From Nodosilinea sp. PGN35 (GTDB taxonomy: Bacteria; Cyanobacteriota; Cyanobacteriia; Phormidesmidales; Phormidesmidaceae): 64,000 nt of DNA. The notes beneath the pieces were generated by a model. It did not search any database. It was not told the DNA's origin and saw only the letters and a list, made by a program, of their open reading frames with translations. Within the stretch, counting starts at the first letter, position 1. Each line of letters opens with the position of its first letter. The translations under genes and the position numbers were made by a program. Below, one piece after another: positions 26,137-35,552 of the stretch. The stretch covers positions 1-64,000 of the forward strand of contig NZ_JAQKQJ010000005.1 in assembly GCF_029109325.1 (NCBI RefSeq), read 5' to 3'.

Positions 26137-26323
26137 GGGCTAACCCCTCCACAGGTTTGGAAGGCCCTTGTCAGGACTATCTGGTGCAGCAAACTTGAAT
26201 TTAGGAATACTGGGCGGACTAGGATAACTACCTATTGTGATTTAGGTCAATTGTACTATACTGGTTTTCTGAAGACAACTGTCCTGGGGTGCAGGGGTCT
26301 TGTCCTACAGCATTGAGGCGACT

Positions 26324-27406
26324 ATGGCGGCAAAGAAAGGCGGAAGCAAAGAGCAAACCGAAAAGGAAAAAGCCCTCACCATGGTGCTGGGCCAGATTGA
26401 GCGCAACTTTGGCAAAGGCTCCATCATGCGCCTGGGCGATGCCGCCCGCATGAAGGTTGAGACTATTCCCACCGGGGCCCTCACCCTCGATTTGGCCCTA
26501 GGGGGCGGTCTGCCCAAGGGGCGCATCATCGAAATCTATGGCCCAGAGAGTTCGGGTAAAACCACCGTAGCCCTGCACGTGCTGGCCGAAGTGCAGAAAA
26601 TGGGCGGAGTCGCAGCCTTTGTGGATGCTGAGCACGCCCTCGACCCGATCTACGCCGCCGCCCTGGGGGTCAACGTCGAAGAGCTGCTGGTGTCTCAGCC
26701 CGACACGGGCGAGATGGGACTTGAGGTGGTCGATCAGCTGGTGCGATCGTCGGCCATTGACGTTGTCGTCGTAGACTCGGTCGCCGCCCTTGTGCCCCGC
26801 GCTGAGATCGAGGGGGAGATGGGCGATGCCCACGTGGGCCTGCAAGCGCGACTGATGAGCCAGGCCCTGCGAAAAATCACCGGCAGCATTGGTAAGTCCC
26901 AGTGCACGGTCATCTTCTTAAACCAGCTGCGCCAAAAAATCGGCATCTCCTACGGCAACCCCGAAGTCACCACCGGGGGCAACGCCCTCAAGTTCTACGC
27001 CTCGGTGCGTCTCGATATTCGCCGCATTCAAACCCTCAAAAAAGGCACCGAAGAGTACGGCATTCGCGCCAAGGTCAAGGTTGCCAAAAACAAGGTGGCC
27101 CCGCCCTTCCGCATCGGCGAGTTCGACATTCTCTTTGGTCAGGGCATCTCCACCATGGGCTGCCTGGTTGACCTGGCCGAGCAGCACGGAGTGATTGTCC
27201 GCAAGGGGGCCTGGTACAGCTACGAAGGCGACAACATTGGCCAGGGGCGCGAGAACACCATCCAGCGCCTGCAAGAGGATGCTGAGTTTGCCGCCAAGGT
27301 CGAAGCCCAGGTGCGAGAAAAGCTTGAGATCGGCGGTGCGGCGGCAGAGGCCATCGATGTGGAGATCGAGGCCGAAGACGAAACCTACCTGGACGAGGAC
27401 GAGTAA
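26324..27406 (+). CDS. recA: Recombinase RecA
   Basis: DNA strand exchange and SOS coprotease. The 360-aa product has Walker [10 protein letters not shown] (73-81), VDAEHALDP, the [19 protein letters not shown] block, [20 protein letters not shown] and [16 protein letters not shown], with the acidic C terminus normal for RecA. The ATG at 26324 is preferred to 26300, matching the usual N terminus. The leader contains GTACTATACTGG near 26253, faintly like a LexA site, but this is not convincing. Monocistronic with a terminator. Confidence 0.97.
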   Translation: MAAKKGGSKEQTEKEKALTMVLGQIERNFGKGSIMRLGDAARMKVETIPTGALTLDLALGGGLPKGRIIEIYGPESSGKTTVALHVLAEVQKMGGVAAFVDAEHALDPIYAAALGVNVEELLVSQPDTGEMGLEVVDQLVRSSAIDVVVVDSVAALVPRAEIEGEMGDAHVGLQARLMSQALRKITGSIGKSQCTVIFLNQLRQKIGISYGNPEVTTGGNALKFYASVRLDIRRIQTLKKGTEEYGIRAKVKVAKNKVAPPFRIGEFDILFGQGISTMGCLVDLAEQHGVIVRKGAWYSYEGDNIGQGRENTIQRLQEDAEFAAKVEAQVREKLEIGGAAAEAIDVEIEAEDETYLDEDE

Positions 27407-27433
27407 CCTCGACCTCATGCCCAAACAGTGTTC

Positions 27434-27470
27434 AAAAGCCAGATTTTTCATAAGGGGACTCTGGCTTTTT
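27434..27470 (+). terminator. Rho-independent terminator of recA
   Basis: Arms AAAAGCCAGA and TCTGGCTTTT around a 16-base loop, ending in a T-run, 28 bases after the stop. Confidence 0.85.
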
Positions 27471-27599
27471 GAGCAGGGCAAAACTCGAACTCCACGCCTA
27501 GACAGTAAGGGAAAGTAGATCGACCGCTGGCTGCGTCAGGTAGTTCAGGCGTAAGATGGCTGTATCTTTTGCCTCAATGCTGTTATTGCGGCACCAGCT

Positions 27600-28541
27600 A
27601 TGCCCACCTACACCTACAAGCCCCCCGTTGCTGAGCTGTTGAGCTATGGCGAGAGTGAGGACAACACTTCAAAGGACTGGCCCAACTATGTGCAAGCGCT
27701 GGGGCTAATCGCCGATCATGTCCCTGCCTTGATTCAAATGGTTGAGGATGAGCAGCTGTGGGAGCTGTTCATGGGCAACTTCGATCGCGAAGACGAGTTT
27801 ACAGACGCCGGTTTAGACCCCGATGCAGCGCTTTGGGCTCCTATTCACGCCTGGCGATCGCTGGGGCAGCTGCAAGCCGTTACAGCCATCCCAACCCTCG
27901 TCCGGGTTTTGCAGCGGCACGACTTGGACTGGTGTTGGGAGGAGCTGCCCCAGGTTTTTGGCCTGATGGGAGCTGGAGCGCTTGACCCTTTAGAGGAACT
28001 GCTCTCCACCAAAATTGATTACAACAACAAAATTACCCTGATAGAGGGGATTGGCAGAGTTGCCAAGGCGTTCCCCGATCTGCGCGATCGCACCGTAGCA
28101 GCACTCACCCGACAGCTGAGCCACTTCAAAAATCACCACCGCTCCGTCAACGGGGCCATCATTGCACAGCTGCTCGATTTTAAGGCGACTGAAGCGGTGC
28201 CGGAGATGGAAGCCGCCTACGGCGCGAAAAAGGTCGATGAGATGTTTGCAGGCTCTTGGGCCAGGGTACAGATCGACCTGGGGCTCAAACAGGAGTCAGA
28301 CTTTACTCCCGAAGAGTTAGCAATTCACTACAGCCCCATGCAGGAGCAAATGATGGCTAACATCAGGGCGTCTCTCGATCGCCCCAAGCCCAGCGGACTT
28401 CACAGCCGACGAGGCATTTCATTCGAGAAACCGCCAGAATTTAAGGACATTGCGGCTCAAGCAAACACCAAAAAGCCGAACGCCAAAACTGGCTTTGGCG
28501 GCGGGCGACCATCCGCCCCAAAAAAGAGCAAGAAGAAGTAG
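27600..28541 (+). CDS. HEAT-like repeat protein (DUF1186-like)
   Basis: 313 aa. Residues 30-230 consist of helical repeats of HEAT style: HVPALIQMVEDEQLWELFMG, APIHAWRSLGQLQAVTAIPT, LVRVLQRHDLDWCWEELPQV, DPLEELLSTKIDYNNKITLI, AIIAQLLDFKATEAVPEMEA. DUF1186 proteins have a similar plan. The C-terminal tail is Lys/Pro/Gly-rich and ends in KKSKKK. No signal peptide. Function unknown. Confidence 0.65.
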   Translation: MPTYTYKPPVAELLSYGESEDNTSKDWPNYVQALGLIADHVPALIQMVEDEQLWELFMGNFDREDEFTDAGLDPDAALWAPIHAWRSLGQLQAVTAIPTLVRVLQRHDLDWCWEELPQVFGLMGAGALDPLEELLSTKIDYNNKITLIEGIGRVAKAFPDLRDRTVAALTRQLSHFKNHHRSVNGAIIAQLLDFKATEAVPEMEAAYGAKKVDEMFAGSWARVQIDLGLKQESDFTPEELAIHYSPMQEQMMANIRASLDRPKPSGLHSRRGISFEKPPEFKDIAAQANTKKPNAKTGFGGGRPSAPKKSKKK

Positions 28542-28665
28542 AAGTGCCAATCAACACTGGCAACTTGATCGTCATTAGGTAGATTGACCAGACCACGCCA
28601 ACCCATCGGCAAAAAACTTTAAGATAGGTAAAGACTCTACCTGTCGCTGGGAGCTAAATCCGTTC

Positions 28666-29646
28666 GTGCAACTCGCTTCTGGTTCAACCGATAGTTGGGC
28701 TGAAAACTCCCCATCGGGCTCCACTGTGCTAGACATCCGCGATCTCTCTAAGGTTTACGGGCGGGGCAAACAGCGGTTTGAAGCGGTGAGACAGGTCTCC
28801 TTAACCCTGCACCAGGGAGAGGTGCTCGCCTTTTTAGGCCCCAACGGTGCCGGCAAGACCACCACCATCAAGATGATTGCGGGCCTGGTGCGCCCCACCC
28901 TCGGGCTGGTTACCGTGGCGGGAGAAGACCCCCACCGCCAGCCCCGTGCCCTGCGTCACATTGGTGCAGTGCTGGAGGGCAACCGCAACCTGTACTGGCG
29001 GCTAACGCCAGCAGAAAATCTGGACTATTTCGGTGTGCTGCGGCAGGTGTCCCGCAAGGTCGCCCATCGTCGAGGGCTAGAACTGCTGGCCCGCTTTGGG
29101 CTGGAGGAAAAGCGCCATACCCCGGTGCAAAAGCTCTCCCGCGGCATGCAGCAAAAGGTGGCGATCGCCGTCGCCCTGATCCACAATCCCAAACTGCTGC
29201 TGCTGGATGAACCTACCCTGGGGCTAGACGTGGAGGCCAGCGAAATGGTCAAAGCCCTGGTGCGCCAGATTGCCCAGGAAGGCCGAGCCGTTCTGCTAAC
29301 CACCCACCAGCTTGACGTGGCCGAAGAACTCTCTGACCGGGTGGCGATCATTCGCCGGGGCCGCATCATTGCCGAGCAGTCCACTGAATCCCTGCTCAGG
29401 GAATTTTCCAGTTCCACCTATCACCTGGAGGTAGAAGGCGATCTTTCCCCCCAGCAGATCCACGCGGTGACTCAGCTAGGGGCGACGGTGCAGGGCAGGC
29501 AGATTGCCTACGCTGGCACCCCAGAAAATCTCTACGCGCTGCTGGGGGCATTGAGCCCGGTGCCGCTGGTGGCAGTACAGCGTGATCGCGCCGACCTCAC
29601 CCAGGTATTTCTCAAACTGGTCAAAGACCACCCGGCTTCCCCATGA
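28666..29646 (+). CDS. ABC-2 type transporter ATP-binding protein
   Basis: 326 aa. Walker A LGPNGAGKTTTIKM, signature LSRGMQQKVAIAVAL and Walker B LLLLDEPTLGLD are intact, and the C-terminal extension of about 90 residues is typical of DrrA/NodI-type exporters. It starts at GTG 28666 (MQLASGSTDS) ahead of VLDIRDLSKVYGRGKQRFEA. It overlaps the permease start by 4 bases (ATGA), so the two are translationally coupled. The substrate is unknown; drug or lipid export is typical for the class. Confidence 0.88.
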   Translation: MQLASGSTDSWAENSPSGSTVLDIRDLSKVYGRGKQRFEAVRQVSLTLHQGEVLAFLGPNGAGKTTTIKMIAGLVRPTLGLVTVAGEDPHRQPRALRHIGAVLEGNRNLYWRLTPAENLDYFGVLRQVSRKVAHRRGLELLARFGLEEKRHTPVQKLSRGMQQKVAIAVALIHNPKLLLLDEPTLGLDVEASEMVKALVRQIAQEGRAVLLTTHQLDVAEELSDRVAIIRRGRIIAEQSTESLLREFSSSTYHLEVEGDLSPQQIHAVTQLGATVQGRQIAYAGTPENLYALLGALSPVPLVAVQRDRADLTQVFLKLVKDHPASP

Positions 29647-30416
29647 TCGATTTGCTGTACGCCGAACTCAAGCGCACCTGGATTCAGTTCATTCGCTACC
29701 CCACCGAGGTGATCTCTGGGGTAGTCATCATCATGGCCGTTTTTTACGGGCTGTTTGCCAGCGCCCAGTACATTGCCGGGCCGGGATTTGCCTTTGGCGA
29801 TCGCCTCGACGCCGTGGTGCTCGGCTACGCCCTGTGGACGCTGATTATTTCTGTCAACAACGACATTGCCATTAACCTCCAGATCGAGGCCGAAACCGGT
29901 ACCCTTGAGCAGGTCTTTCTATCTCCCTTTGGGGCACCGCGAGTATTTTTAGCCCGAGCCTTTGCCAGCCTGGCCCTGCGGTTGCTCATCCTGATAGTGG
30001 TGTTGCTGCTGCTGATGGGCATCTCCGGCAGCCGTCTGGCCTTTCCCCCCAGCCTGCTGCTGCCGCTGGCTGCGCTGCTGCTGGCCGGTTACGGTCTGGC
30101 CTTTTTGCTGGGAGCGGTGGCGCTGGTGTTTAAGCGGGTGCAGCAAATTTTGGGAATTTTTCAGTTCCTGCTGCTGTTTCTGCTGGCGGCACCCCTTGAA
30201 GAATCTACCGGCCTGATGCAGTATCTGCGGTTTCTGTTGCCCATGCTGCCCAGCACCGGCCTGCTGCGCGACCTCATGGCCCGAGGCCTGGGTCTAGACT
30301 GGCTCACCTACGGTTTGGCCCTGCTCAATGGAATCGTCTACTTTGCCCTGGGGTTGTTCGTTTTCCGCTGGGCAGAAGCCACCGCCAAGCAGCGGGGCTC
30401 CCTGAGCGGGTACTAG
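29643..30416 (+). CDS. ABC-2 type transporter permease
   Basis: 257 aa, with about six hydrophobic segments: EVISGVVIIMAVFYGLFASA, LRLLILIVVLLLLMGISGSR, LLLPLAALLLAGYGLAFLLG, FQFLLLFLLAAPLEES and LLNGIVYFALGLFVFRWAEA. ETGTLEQVFLSPFGAPRVFL is the loop pattern of ABC-2 permeases. It partners with the preceding ATPase. Confidence 0.87.
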   Translation: MIDLLYAELKRTWIQFIRYPTEVISGVVIIMAVFYGLFASAQYIAGPGFAFGDRLDAVVLGYALWTLIISVNNDIAINLQIEAETGTLEQVFLSPFGAPRVFLARAFASLALRLLILIVVLLLLMGISGSRLAFPPSLLLPLAALLLAGYGLAFLLGAVALVFKRVQQILGIFQFLLLFLLAAPLEESTGLMQYLRFLLPMLPSTGLLRDLMARGLGLDWLTYGLALLNGIVYFALGLFVFRWAEATAKQRGSLSGY

Positions 30417-30444
30417 GGCGGCGGCTGAAAAAGCGTTTTTCAAT

Positions 30445-30466
30445 GGTGGGCAGTGCCCACCCTACA
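30445..30466. repeat. Dispersed palindromic repeat copy (30.45 kb)
   Basis: The sequence GGTGGGCAGTGCCCACCCTA is a near-perfect palindrome 28 bases after the ABC permease stop. The same unit occurs at 20.78 and 37.59 kb. Confidence 0.7.
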
Positions 30467-30551
30467 GCGGCTAGACCCATGCGAATCGCATAACCTCGGT
30501 TCATTCCCCACGTCCGGTGGGAGCATTGCATGCAGTGCCCCTACAAAGCGG

Positions 30552-30956
30552 TTAAGGCGTGACCGGGCGAAGGGGGCCGTTGTAGAGGATTGCAAAAGTC
30601 CGGTCGGGGTTTACCAGCACTTCCGTTTCAAAGGAGAAGGTGGGATCGCCGTTGATATCGCGATCTTCGGGGCGAAAGCCCTTGAAAGTAAACAGCAAGG
30701 AACCGTCCTCACTAATCACCACCGGGGCGTTTGCCGTGGGGCCATGCATGGCGGGCTCAGCCATATAGTTCTCCAGCCCGCCATTGGCAGCCTCGGCAGC
30801 AGCGCGGGCTATGTTTCTGCCTCGCAGCACGAAGAGTCGGTCTACGTCGCCCTGGGGCGAAGAACTGGCGGGGGTAGCGGAGGACTGAGCCGGGGTGCTG
30901 GTTTGGGAGAGGCTTACCAACCCCAGGGCGAGGGCTAAGACTAACCAATATCGCAT
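30552..30956 (-). CDS. Exported hypothetical protein
   Basis: 134 aa with a signal peptide (YWLVLALALGLVSLSQTSTP, cleavage near AQS). The mature domain includes GRNIARAAAEAANGGLENYM, DGSLLFTFKGFRPED and ETEVLVNPDRTFAILYNGP, a compact alpha/beta pattern. Not recognised beyond a conserved cyanobacterial exported protein. Confidence 0.65.
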   Translation of the reverse strand: MRYWLVLALALGLVSLSQTSTPAQSSATPASSSPQGDVDRLFVLRGRNIARAAAEAANGGLENYMAEPAMHGPTANAPVVISEDGSLLFTFKGFRPEDRDINGDPTFSFETEVLVNPDRTFAILYNGPLRPVTP

Positions 30957-31374
30957 CGCAGAATACCTAGAGGACAGGACAAGATCTCATAACTGTTTCC
31001 CTAGGTTCGACTACATTTCCGGATCTGGGGCTGGGGTAGGCGACATCTAGAGAAACTGCTATGACGGCAGGTAAACCCGCCGCAGCACCCCAACCCACTA
31101 TAGCGATTCTGGACGGGGTGCAGGATGAGGGGTAGGCCAGTTCATTGCGGGTGCCCAGGCTTTGTCCTAACGGCGTCCGTTTCTCTAATCCTCAGTGCGG
31201 CCTCACCCAATGATGAATGGTCCGCTGGACAACCAAGACGCGCTGCAACCCTGCCCGAGTCTTGGCGTAGAGATTCTGACGCCGACGATAAGCGCTACAC
31301 CGTCGTCCTAGGGCCGCATTCTGGCATCTTAGGGCCGCATTCTGGGCCACCCTTCGGGAAGTCTGACGCCTACG
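30957..31374. other. Intergenic region with IS remnants
   Basis: 418 bp without a supported gene. It contains a 17-bp direct repeat with period 21 (TAGGGCCGCATTCTGG at about 31309 and 31330). The region abuts the transposase scrap and may be partly IS-derived. Confidence 0.4.
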
Positions 31375-31596
31375 TTATGATTCGCATGCACGAGTGTACA
31401 CCTCATCTCCTTCTAGCGTCACCTCTCGACCTGCTGGGGCCGAGGGTGACCAGGCATCAACCTGATGTGCCAAGCGCTCTTCCCGGCGCAGAATTGTTGA
31501 GTGAGATTTACCGAAAGCGCGGCCTGCCGCCCGCGCTCCCATCCCTTCGGTGCGGCTAGTCAATGCCGTGGCCACCAATGAACCAGTATCCTTCAA
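31375..31596 (-). pseudogene. N-terminal remnant of a transposase
   Basis: The frame encodes GSLVATALTSRTEGMGARAA, then GRAFGKSHSTILRREERLAH and TLEGDEVYTRACES before a stop. RAFGKSHSTILRxEER..LEGDEVYTR is typical of a cyanobacterial DDE transposase (HTH followed by the first Asp of the catalytic domain), so only the first third remains. 59 bp (31528-31586) are identical, inverted, to 3495-3553. Exact IS family not assigned. Confidence 0.7.
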
Positions 31597-31629
31597 AAAT
31601 GCTGGATAAGTCCCCCTACAATCAGATGC

Positions 31630-32586
31630 CTACGACTGGAGCAAATCCATCAGCAACACCTCCCACACCAGGCGGGGCTGTACGAAGCGGCGCAGGTAGC
31701 TTTTGGCGGTTTCAAGTCTGGGCAGCCAGTGGGGGCTTTCGGCGGGGTAGCTCTGCCAGTACCAGTTGAGCAGGTAGTCGAGCAGCCAGAGCTGCGATTC
31801 GGTATCGAGGGCCTTGGCCACCTGGCGGGCCTGCTCTAGGGCGTCGCGTAGGCTGCGGGGGGGCTGGTGCAGGGCGGTGAGCAGCTCAGGAGGGATGGTT
31901 TGAAGCTGGTTGTAGGCAGCGATCGCCCCCCCTGGGCTGCCCTGGGCCATAGCCAGCATCTGCGGCTGCCCCAGCACCTCGGGCTGCCCTACCCGTTCGA
32001 GCACTGTTGCCATATCCGCCGCATTTAGCCGCTGAAAGGGAATCGTCTGACAGCGCGAGACCAGCGTGGGCAGCAGCGCCTGGGGGCCGGGGGCCAGCAG
32101 AATAATCGTCGCCTGCCCCGGTTCTTCTAGGGTTTTAAGCAGGCCGTTGGCGGCCCCTTCGGCCATAGTCTCGGCGGCCTCGATCACCACTACGGCGCGG
32201 GGCGCTTCCAGGGGCGGACGGCTGAGGAACTGGGCAATCTGGCGCACCTGCTCCAGACGAGTTTGGGGCGGGCTTTTGCGGGAGATCCCTGCCTCAGCCG
32301 CCTGGGAGGCCCCGACCAGCTTGCCCTGGTGCAGGTAGGTGGGTTCGACCCACAGCAGGTCGGGGTGGTTGCGCTGGGCGATGCGTCGTGCCAGGCTCGG
32401 GGCCGAAACCGCAACCTCGGGGGCAAACAAAATCTCGGCAAAGCGCTCCGCCGCCATCCGGCGACCGACCCCGTTGGGGCCAGCAAACAGGTAGGCCGGG
32501 GCCACTCGCCGCTGCTCCACCGCGCGACAGAGCAAAGCAACGGCGGTCTCCTGGCCCACTAAGCCGTCAAACTGGGGGCGTACCAC
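31630..32586 (-). CDS. holB: DNA polymerase III delta' subunit
   Basis: Clamp-loader component. 318 aa. FDGLVGQETAVALLCRAVEQ and LFAGPNGVGRRMAAERFAEI form the start; the P-loop lacks the catalytic Lys-Thr/Ser (GVGRR), as is usual in delta' subunits that do not hydrolyse ATP. AVVVIEAAETMAEGAANGLL and KTLEEPGQATIILLAPGPQA follow, then the SRC motif VSRCQTIPF. It begins inside the tmk gene (28-base overlap), so the two are coupled. Confidence 0.9.
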   Translation of the reverse strand: MVRPQFDGLVGQETAVALLCRAVEQRRVAPAYLFAGPNGVGRRMAAERFAEILFAPEVAVSAPSLARRIAQRNHPDLLWVEPTYLHQGKLVGASQAAEAGISRKSPPQTRLEQVRQIAQFLSRPPLEAPRAVVVIEAAETMAEGAANGLLKTLEEPGQATIILLAPGPQALLPTLVSRCQTIPFQRLNAADMATVLERVGQPEVLGQPQMLAMAQGSPGGAIAAYNQLQTIPPELLTALHQPPRSLRDALEQARQVAKALDTESQLWLLDYLLNWYWQSYPAESPHWLPRLETAKSYLRRFVQPRLVWEVLLMDLLQS

Positions 32587-33242
32587 TGCTGCAAATAGTC
32601 CTCCACAACGGCAAAAATCTCGGCGGCGACGGTCTCTATGGCGGCGGCGGCATCGATCGCCACAATCCGCTCGGGATGCTGCATCGCCAGGGTTTCAAAC
32701 CCCCGCTGCACGCGCTGGTGAAACGCCAGATCGGCCTGCTCCATGCGATCGGCGACTCCCCGCTGCCGGGTGCGGGCCAGCCCGGTAGCAACGTCGAGGC
32801 TGAGCCACAGGGTAAGGTCGGGTACCAGGCCTCCGGTGGCCACCTGGTTAAGTTGGTCAATCAAGTCTAAGTCGATGCCGCGCCCGTAGCCCTGGTAGGC
32901 CACGGTAGAGTCGGTATAGCGATCGCACAGCACCCAGCAGCCCCTTGCCAAGGCCGGCTTAATCACCTCTTCCACATGCTGGGCCCGATCGGCGGCGTAG
33001 AGCAGCAGCTCGGCCCGGCTAACCATCGGCGCACCACCGCGATCGCTCAGCAGCAGCTGGCGCAGGCCCGCACCCAGCTCCGTGCCCCCCGGCTCGCGGG
33101 TCGTCAAAATTTGGGGAACGAAGCCGCGGCGCTGGAGTTGATGCAGGCGATCGCTCTGCGGCAGCGCCGCGTGCAGCCGCTTTAGCTGAGTCGATTTGCC
33201 GCAGCCCTCCACCCCTTCAAACACCAGCAGCTTACCCGGCAT
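32559..33242 (-). CDS. tmk: Thymidylate kinase
   Basis: dTMP to dTDP phosphorylation. 227 aa. P-loop FEGVEGCGKSTQLKRL, then TREPGGTELGAGLRQLLL (DRX-type base-binding part) and WVLCDRYTDSTVAYQGYGRG with the catalytic Arg. The C-terminal helix is longer than in the shortest relatives. tmk is followed by holB in many bacteria. Confidence 0.95.
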   Translation of the reverse strand: MPGKLLVFEGVEGCGKSTQLKRLHAALPQSDRLHQLQRRGFVPQILTTREPGGTELGAGLRQLLLSDRGGAPMVSRAELLLYAADRAQHVEEVIKPALARGCWVLCDRYTDSTVAYQGYGRGIDLDLIDQLNQVATGGLVPDLTLWLSLDVATGLARTRQRGVADRMEQADLAFHQRVQRGFETLAMQHPERIVAIDAAAAIETVAAEIFAVVEDYLQQWYAPSLTA

Positions 33243-33458
33243 AGTTCACTTTTGTTACCGCCTCTGTAAATTGCCCCTTAAGCTTACATAAAAGGAGCAC
33301 CGCCCCCAGGGCCAGCCCCACAACGGACTATGGTATACATTAAGATACAAACCGGACTGGTGCCATACTAAGGTCAAGGGTGAAAGTCAGCCTGTCAAAC
33401 ACAGGCCTACCACGACCAGGCACTGACCAGTAGTTACACGGTCTCAGCGAGGACGCCT

Positions 33459-33776
33459 ATGGCCCGGTATACCAACACACTTCCCGTCTCTGCCGCCACT
33501 GCTCGGCTGCGCGACGCCATTGTCAGCTCACTGCAAGCCTGTGGGCTCAACATGGTCTACGAAACCAACGACTACCTCATGGCCAAAGAGCAGCCTGGGC
33601 AGGTTTCCCTATCTCAGCTCACCACCATTGAGGTGCTGATTAACCCGCCCACCGTAGCCGCCGACGCTGCCCTGGTAAACCTGGTAGTTAGCAACGAAGA
33701 GCTTCCCCTCAGCCGCAACAACCACTGCGAACAGGTATTTAGCGCGGTAAACCAGGCCATTGTTGCCCTGGTCTGA
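33459..33776 (+). CDS. Conserved hypothetical protein
   Basis: 105 aa, alpha/beta pattern: LRDAIVSSLQACGLNMVYET, DYLMAKEQPGQVSLSQLTTI, VEVLINPPTVAADAALVNLV-like strand-helix order, NHCEQVFSAVNQAIVALV. Start ATG 33459. Seems to be a cyanobacterial protein without known function; the fold suggests a small cytoplasmic protein. Confidence 0.65.
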   Translation: MARYTNTLPVSAATARLRDAIVSSLQACGLNMVYETNDYLMAKEQPGQVSLSQLTTIEVLINPPTVAADAALVNLVVSNEELPLSRNNHCEQVFSAVNQAIVALV

Positions 33777-33859
33777 GGATCCGTAACTATTCAATAGATA
33801 GTCGGCCAACCCGCCCCAACCTGAGCCAGCGTTGAAGGCAAATCGTGGGGACTGTCCCG

Positions 33860-34315
33860 CTAAATTTCCGTGTCATCGTCCAGGCTATCCGACTCTTCCT
33901 CCCCCTCTTCCACCATATTGGGACTGATGAGCGTAATATCAAACTCATCGGGGGGTAGCGTAGACTGGCTATCTCGCTTGAGCTGGTAATAGATGGCGCG
34001 GGCCTGAGGCCCAAAGACGATCTCATCTTCGTTTTTAAGGTCGTGGGCCTGAAGCTTGCGCCCGTTGATCAACATACCGTTAGCGCTGGGCTTGCCCTTG
34101 AGGTTGCCGTCTACAATGCGGTAGTAAAACGTGTCATCGTCCTTGGGGAGCTGTACCAGGGTGGCATGGTGCCGCGACACGAACTGAGACGACAGGCGAA
34201 TGTCGCACTTAGGGTCTCGCCCAATGGAATAGACCGACCCGTCCAAGACAATTTCTCGGCGGCCCTTACTGTCTTCAACAATGAGAATATTACTGAGTTT
34301 GGTGTGGAGTGGCAT
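33860..34315 (-). CDS. FHA-domain protein
   Basis: 151 aa. Phosphothreonine-binding FHA domain: SIGRDPKCDIRLSSQFVSRH (GR at 32-33, S47, H50), then NGMLINGRKLQAHDLKNEDE (conserved Asn-Gly). The C terminus is a short acidic tail (EEGEEESDSLDDDTEI). A signalling role with Ser/Thr kinases is known for the family; the partner is unknown. Confidence 0.9.
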   Translation of the reverse strand: MPLHTKLSNILIVEDSKGRREIVLDGSVYSIGRDPKCDIRLSSQFVSRHHATLVQLPKDDDTFYYRIVDGNLKGKPSANGMLINGRKLQAHDLKNEDEIVFGPQARAIYYQLKRDSQSTLPPDEFDITLISPNMVEEGEEESDSLDDDTEI

Positions 34316-34696
34316 GCGCTGACACTAGCAAAAACGGAGCTCAGAATCGGTCGAGAAGGAACGAGGACCTTATTAATGGAGAGCTGTAGAGCGTGTCGTG
34401 TTAACCACCCCACCGCCACGACTGCTCCTAAAAGCCGGCCTTTAACCATCGCAGATGCAGCCCAAACCCGAGCTGACTCACACTAGCGTATCGTTAGCCA
34501 GGGGGGCATAGCCCTGAGAATGCACTCAATAGTTGCTCTATAGTTTACCCCCTAGATGCCTTGCCTGAATGGTAGCAGAATCTTTCTCAGGTGATTGCTT
34601 CGTTTGACCGGCATCCATCAACTAGGGATGACCTGTAGCCGTTACCCCGAGCCCAGCTTTGCCCATCGGCCCCTTTAGGCTTACCCCAGGCCAGGA
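34316..34696. other. Intergenic region
   Basis: 381 bp. It must carry the promoter of the FHA gene. No gene, RNA or terminator recognised; a ctatag/tttaccccc-rich stretch near 34535 is the only notable composition change. Confidence 0.4.
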
Positions 34697-35272
34697 CTAG
34701 TCAGCCGAGTCAACCTCCAGCTCTTCCCAGGGGCCAGAGTTGACGTTGCGCAGCCGCTTGAGCATCCAGTCAAAACGAATGCTGCCCATGGAGAGCATAT
34801 CGCCCATTTCGTCAAGCCCAACGTCGTTAAGGCTGGCCACAGGTCGCCAGTGCTCACCCTGCAAATGCTTCACGGTGCTGCGCAGACGGCTAGAGAGCAA
34901 AATGGCCAGGGCTCGATAAAAACGCGAGGCAAACCATATATCCTGCTGGAGCTTATGGCGCAGTTGACTACAGGAGATAGCCAGCACAATACCGGGTTCG
35001 AGGGCGGTTACCGTTGCCGAGGGGGGTTGACCATCGACAAAAGACATCTCGCCCACCACCTCGCCTGTGGCCAGCTGAGCAATGGGCTGGTCGCTGATGG
35101 CCGCCACCGAAACCTCTAAGCTACCGTTTAGAATAAGGTAGATATCGTCGCAGGCGGCACCTTCACGAATTAACACCTCTCCCGGTTGCAGTTCTCGACG
35201 CTGACCAGCATCAATCAGCCAGTCAACGTCTTCATCTTCTAAAACCCCGAGAATGAATACCACACGCTTCAT
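34697..35272 (-). CDS. Cyclic-nucleotide-binding domain protein
   Basis: 191 aa. The cNMP-binding jelly roll spans about 1-115 (LQPGEVLIREGAACDDIYLI, LNGSLEVSV, LATGEVVGEMSFVDGQPPSA, TVTALEPGIVLAISCSQLRH). GEMSFVDGQPPSATVTA matches the phosphate cassette, although the Arg is replaced by Pro-Pro before SAT, so nucleotide binding is uncertain. Unlike CRP regulators it lacks a C-terminal helix-turn-helix. Confidence 0.8.
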   Translation of the reverse strand: MKRVVFILGVLEDEDVDWLIDAGQRRELQPGEVLIREGAACDDIYLILNGSLEVSVAAISDQPIAQLATGEVVGEMSFVDGQPPSATVTALEPGIVLAISCSQLRHKLQQDIWFASRFYRALAILLSSRLRSTVKHLQGEHWRPVASLNDVGLDEMGDMLSMGSIRFDWMLKRLRNVNSGPWEELEVDSAD

Positions 35273-35410
35273 GGCTGCGGCCCCACGTCACAATACCCCA
35301 ACCGCCCAGGGCGGTGATCACAGCACCCACTGGCTTGCGCCCCCAGCAGAGGCCCAGTCAAGGGCATTGCCGCATCGCTACTGGATATCAATCCATGCCA
35401 GTTTTCTAAC

Positions 35411-35431
35411 ATAACTTACGATGGGATGTAA
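35411..35431. promoter_or_regulatory. Inverted repeat upstream of the RMD1-type gene
   Basis: ACTTACGAT and GATGTAAGT are near-perfect inverted halves separated by two to three bases. It is a candidate operator between divergent genes; only a weak suggestion. Confidence 0.3.
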
Positions 35432-35552
35432 GTAACCTTACCCTAGGGCCGGGGTTCTGCAACAGTTCTCAACACCGGTTGAAGGATGTTGCAGGATTGA
35501 GGCTTGGCCCTTCGGACGACTGTTGATTGCCCAATTCTTACCCGCATTTTTG

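Noticed and set aside
26240..26275. LexA (SOS) box before recA
   Set aside because: GTACTATACTGG is only loosely similar to known cyanobacterial LexA sites.
31125..31559. 144-codon ORF on the plus strand
   Set aside because: It overlaps the transposase remnant, has no recognisable domain and spans a local direct repeat.
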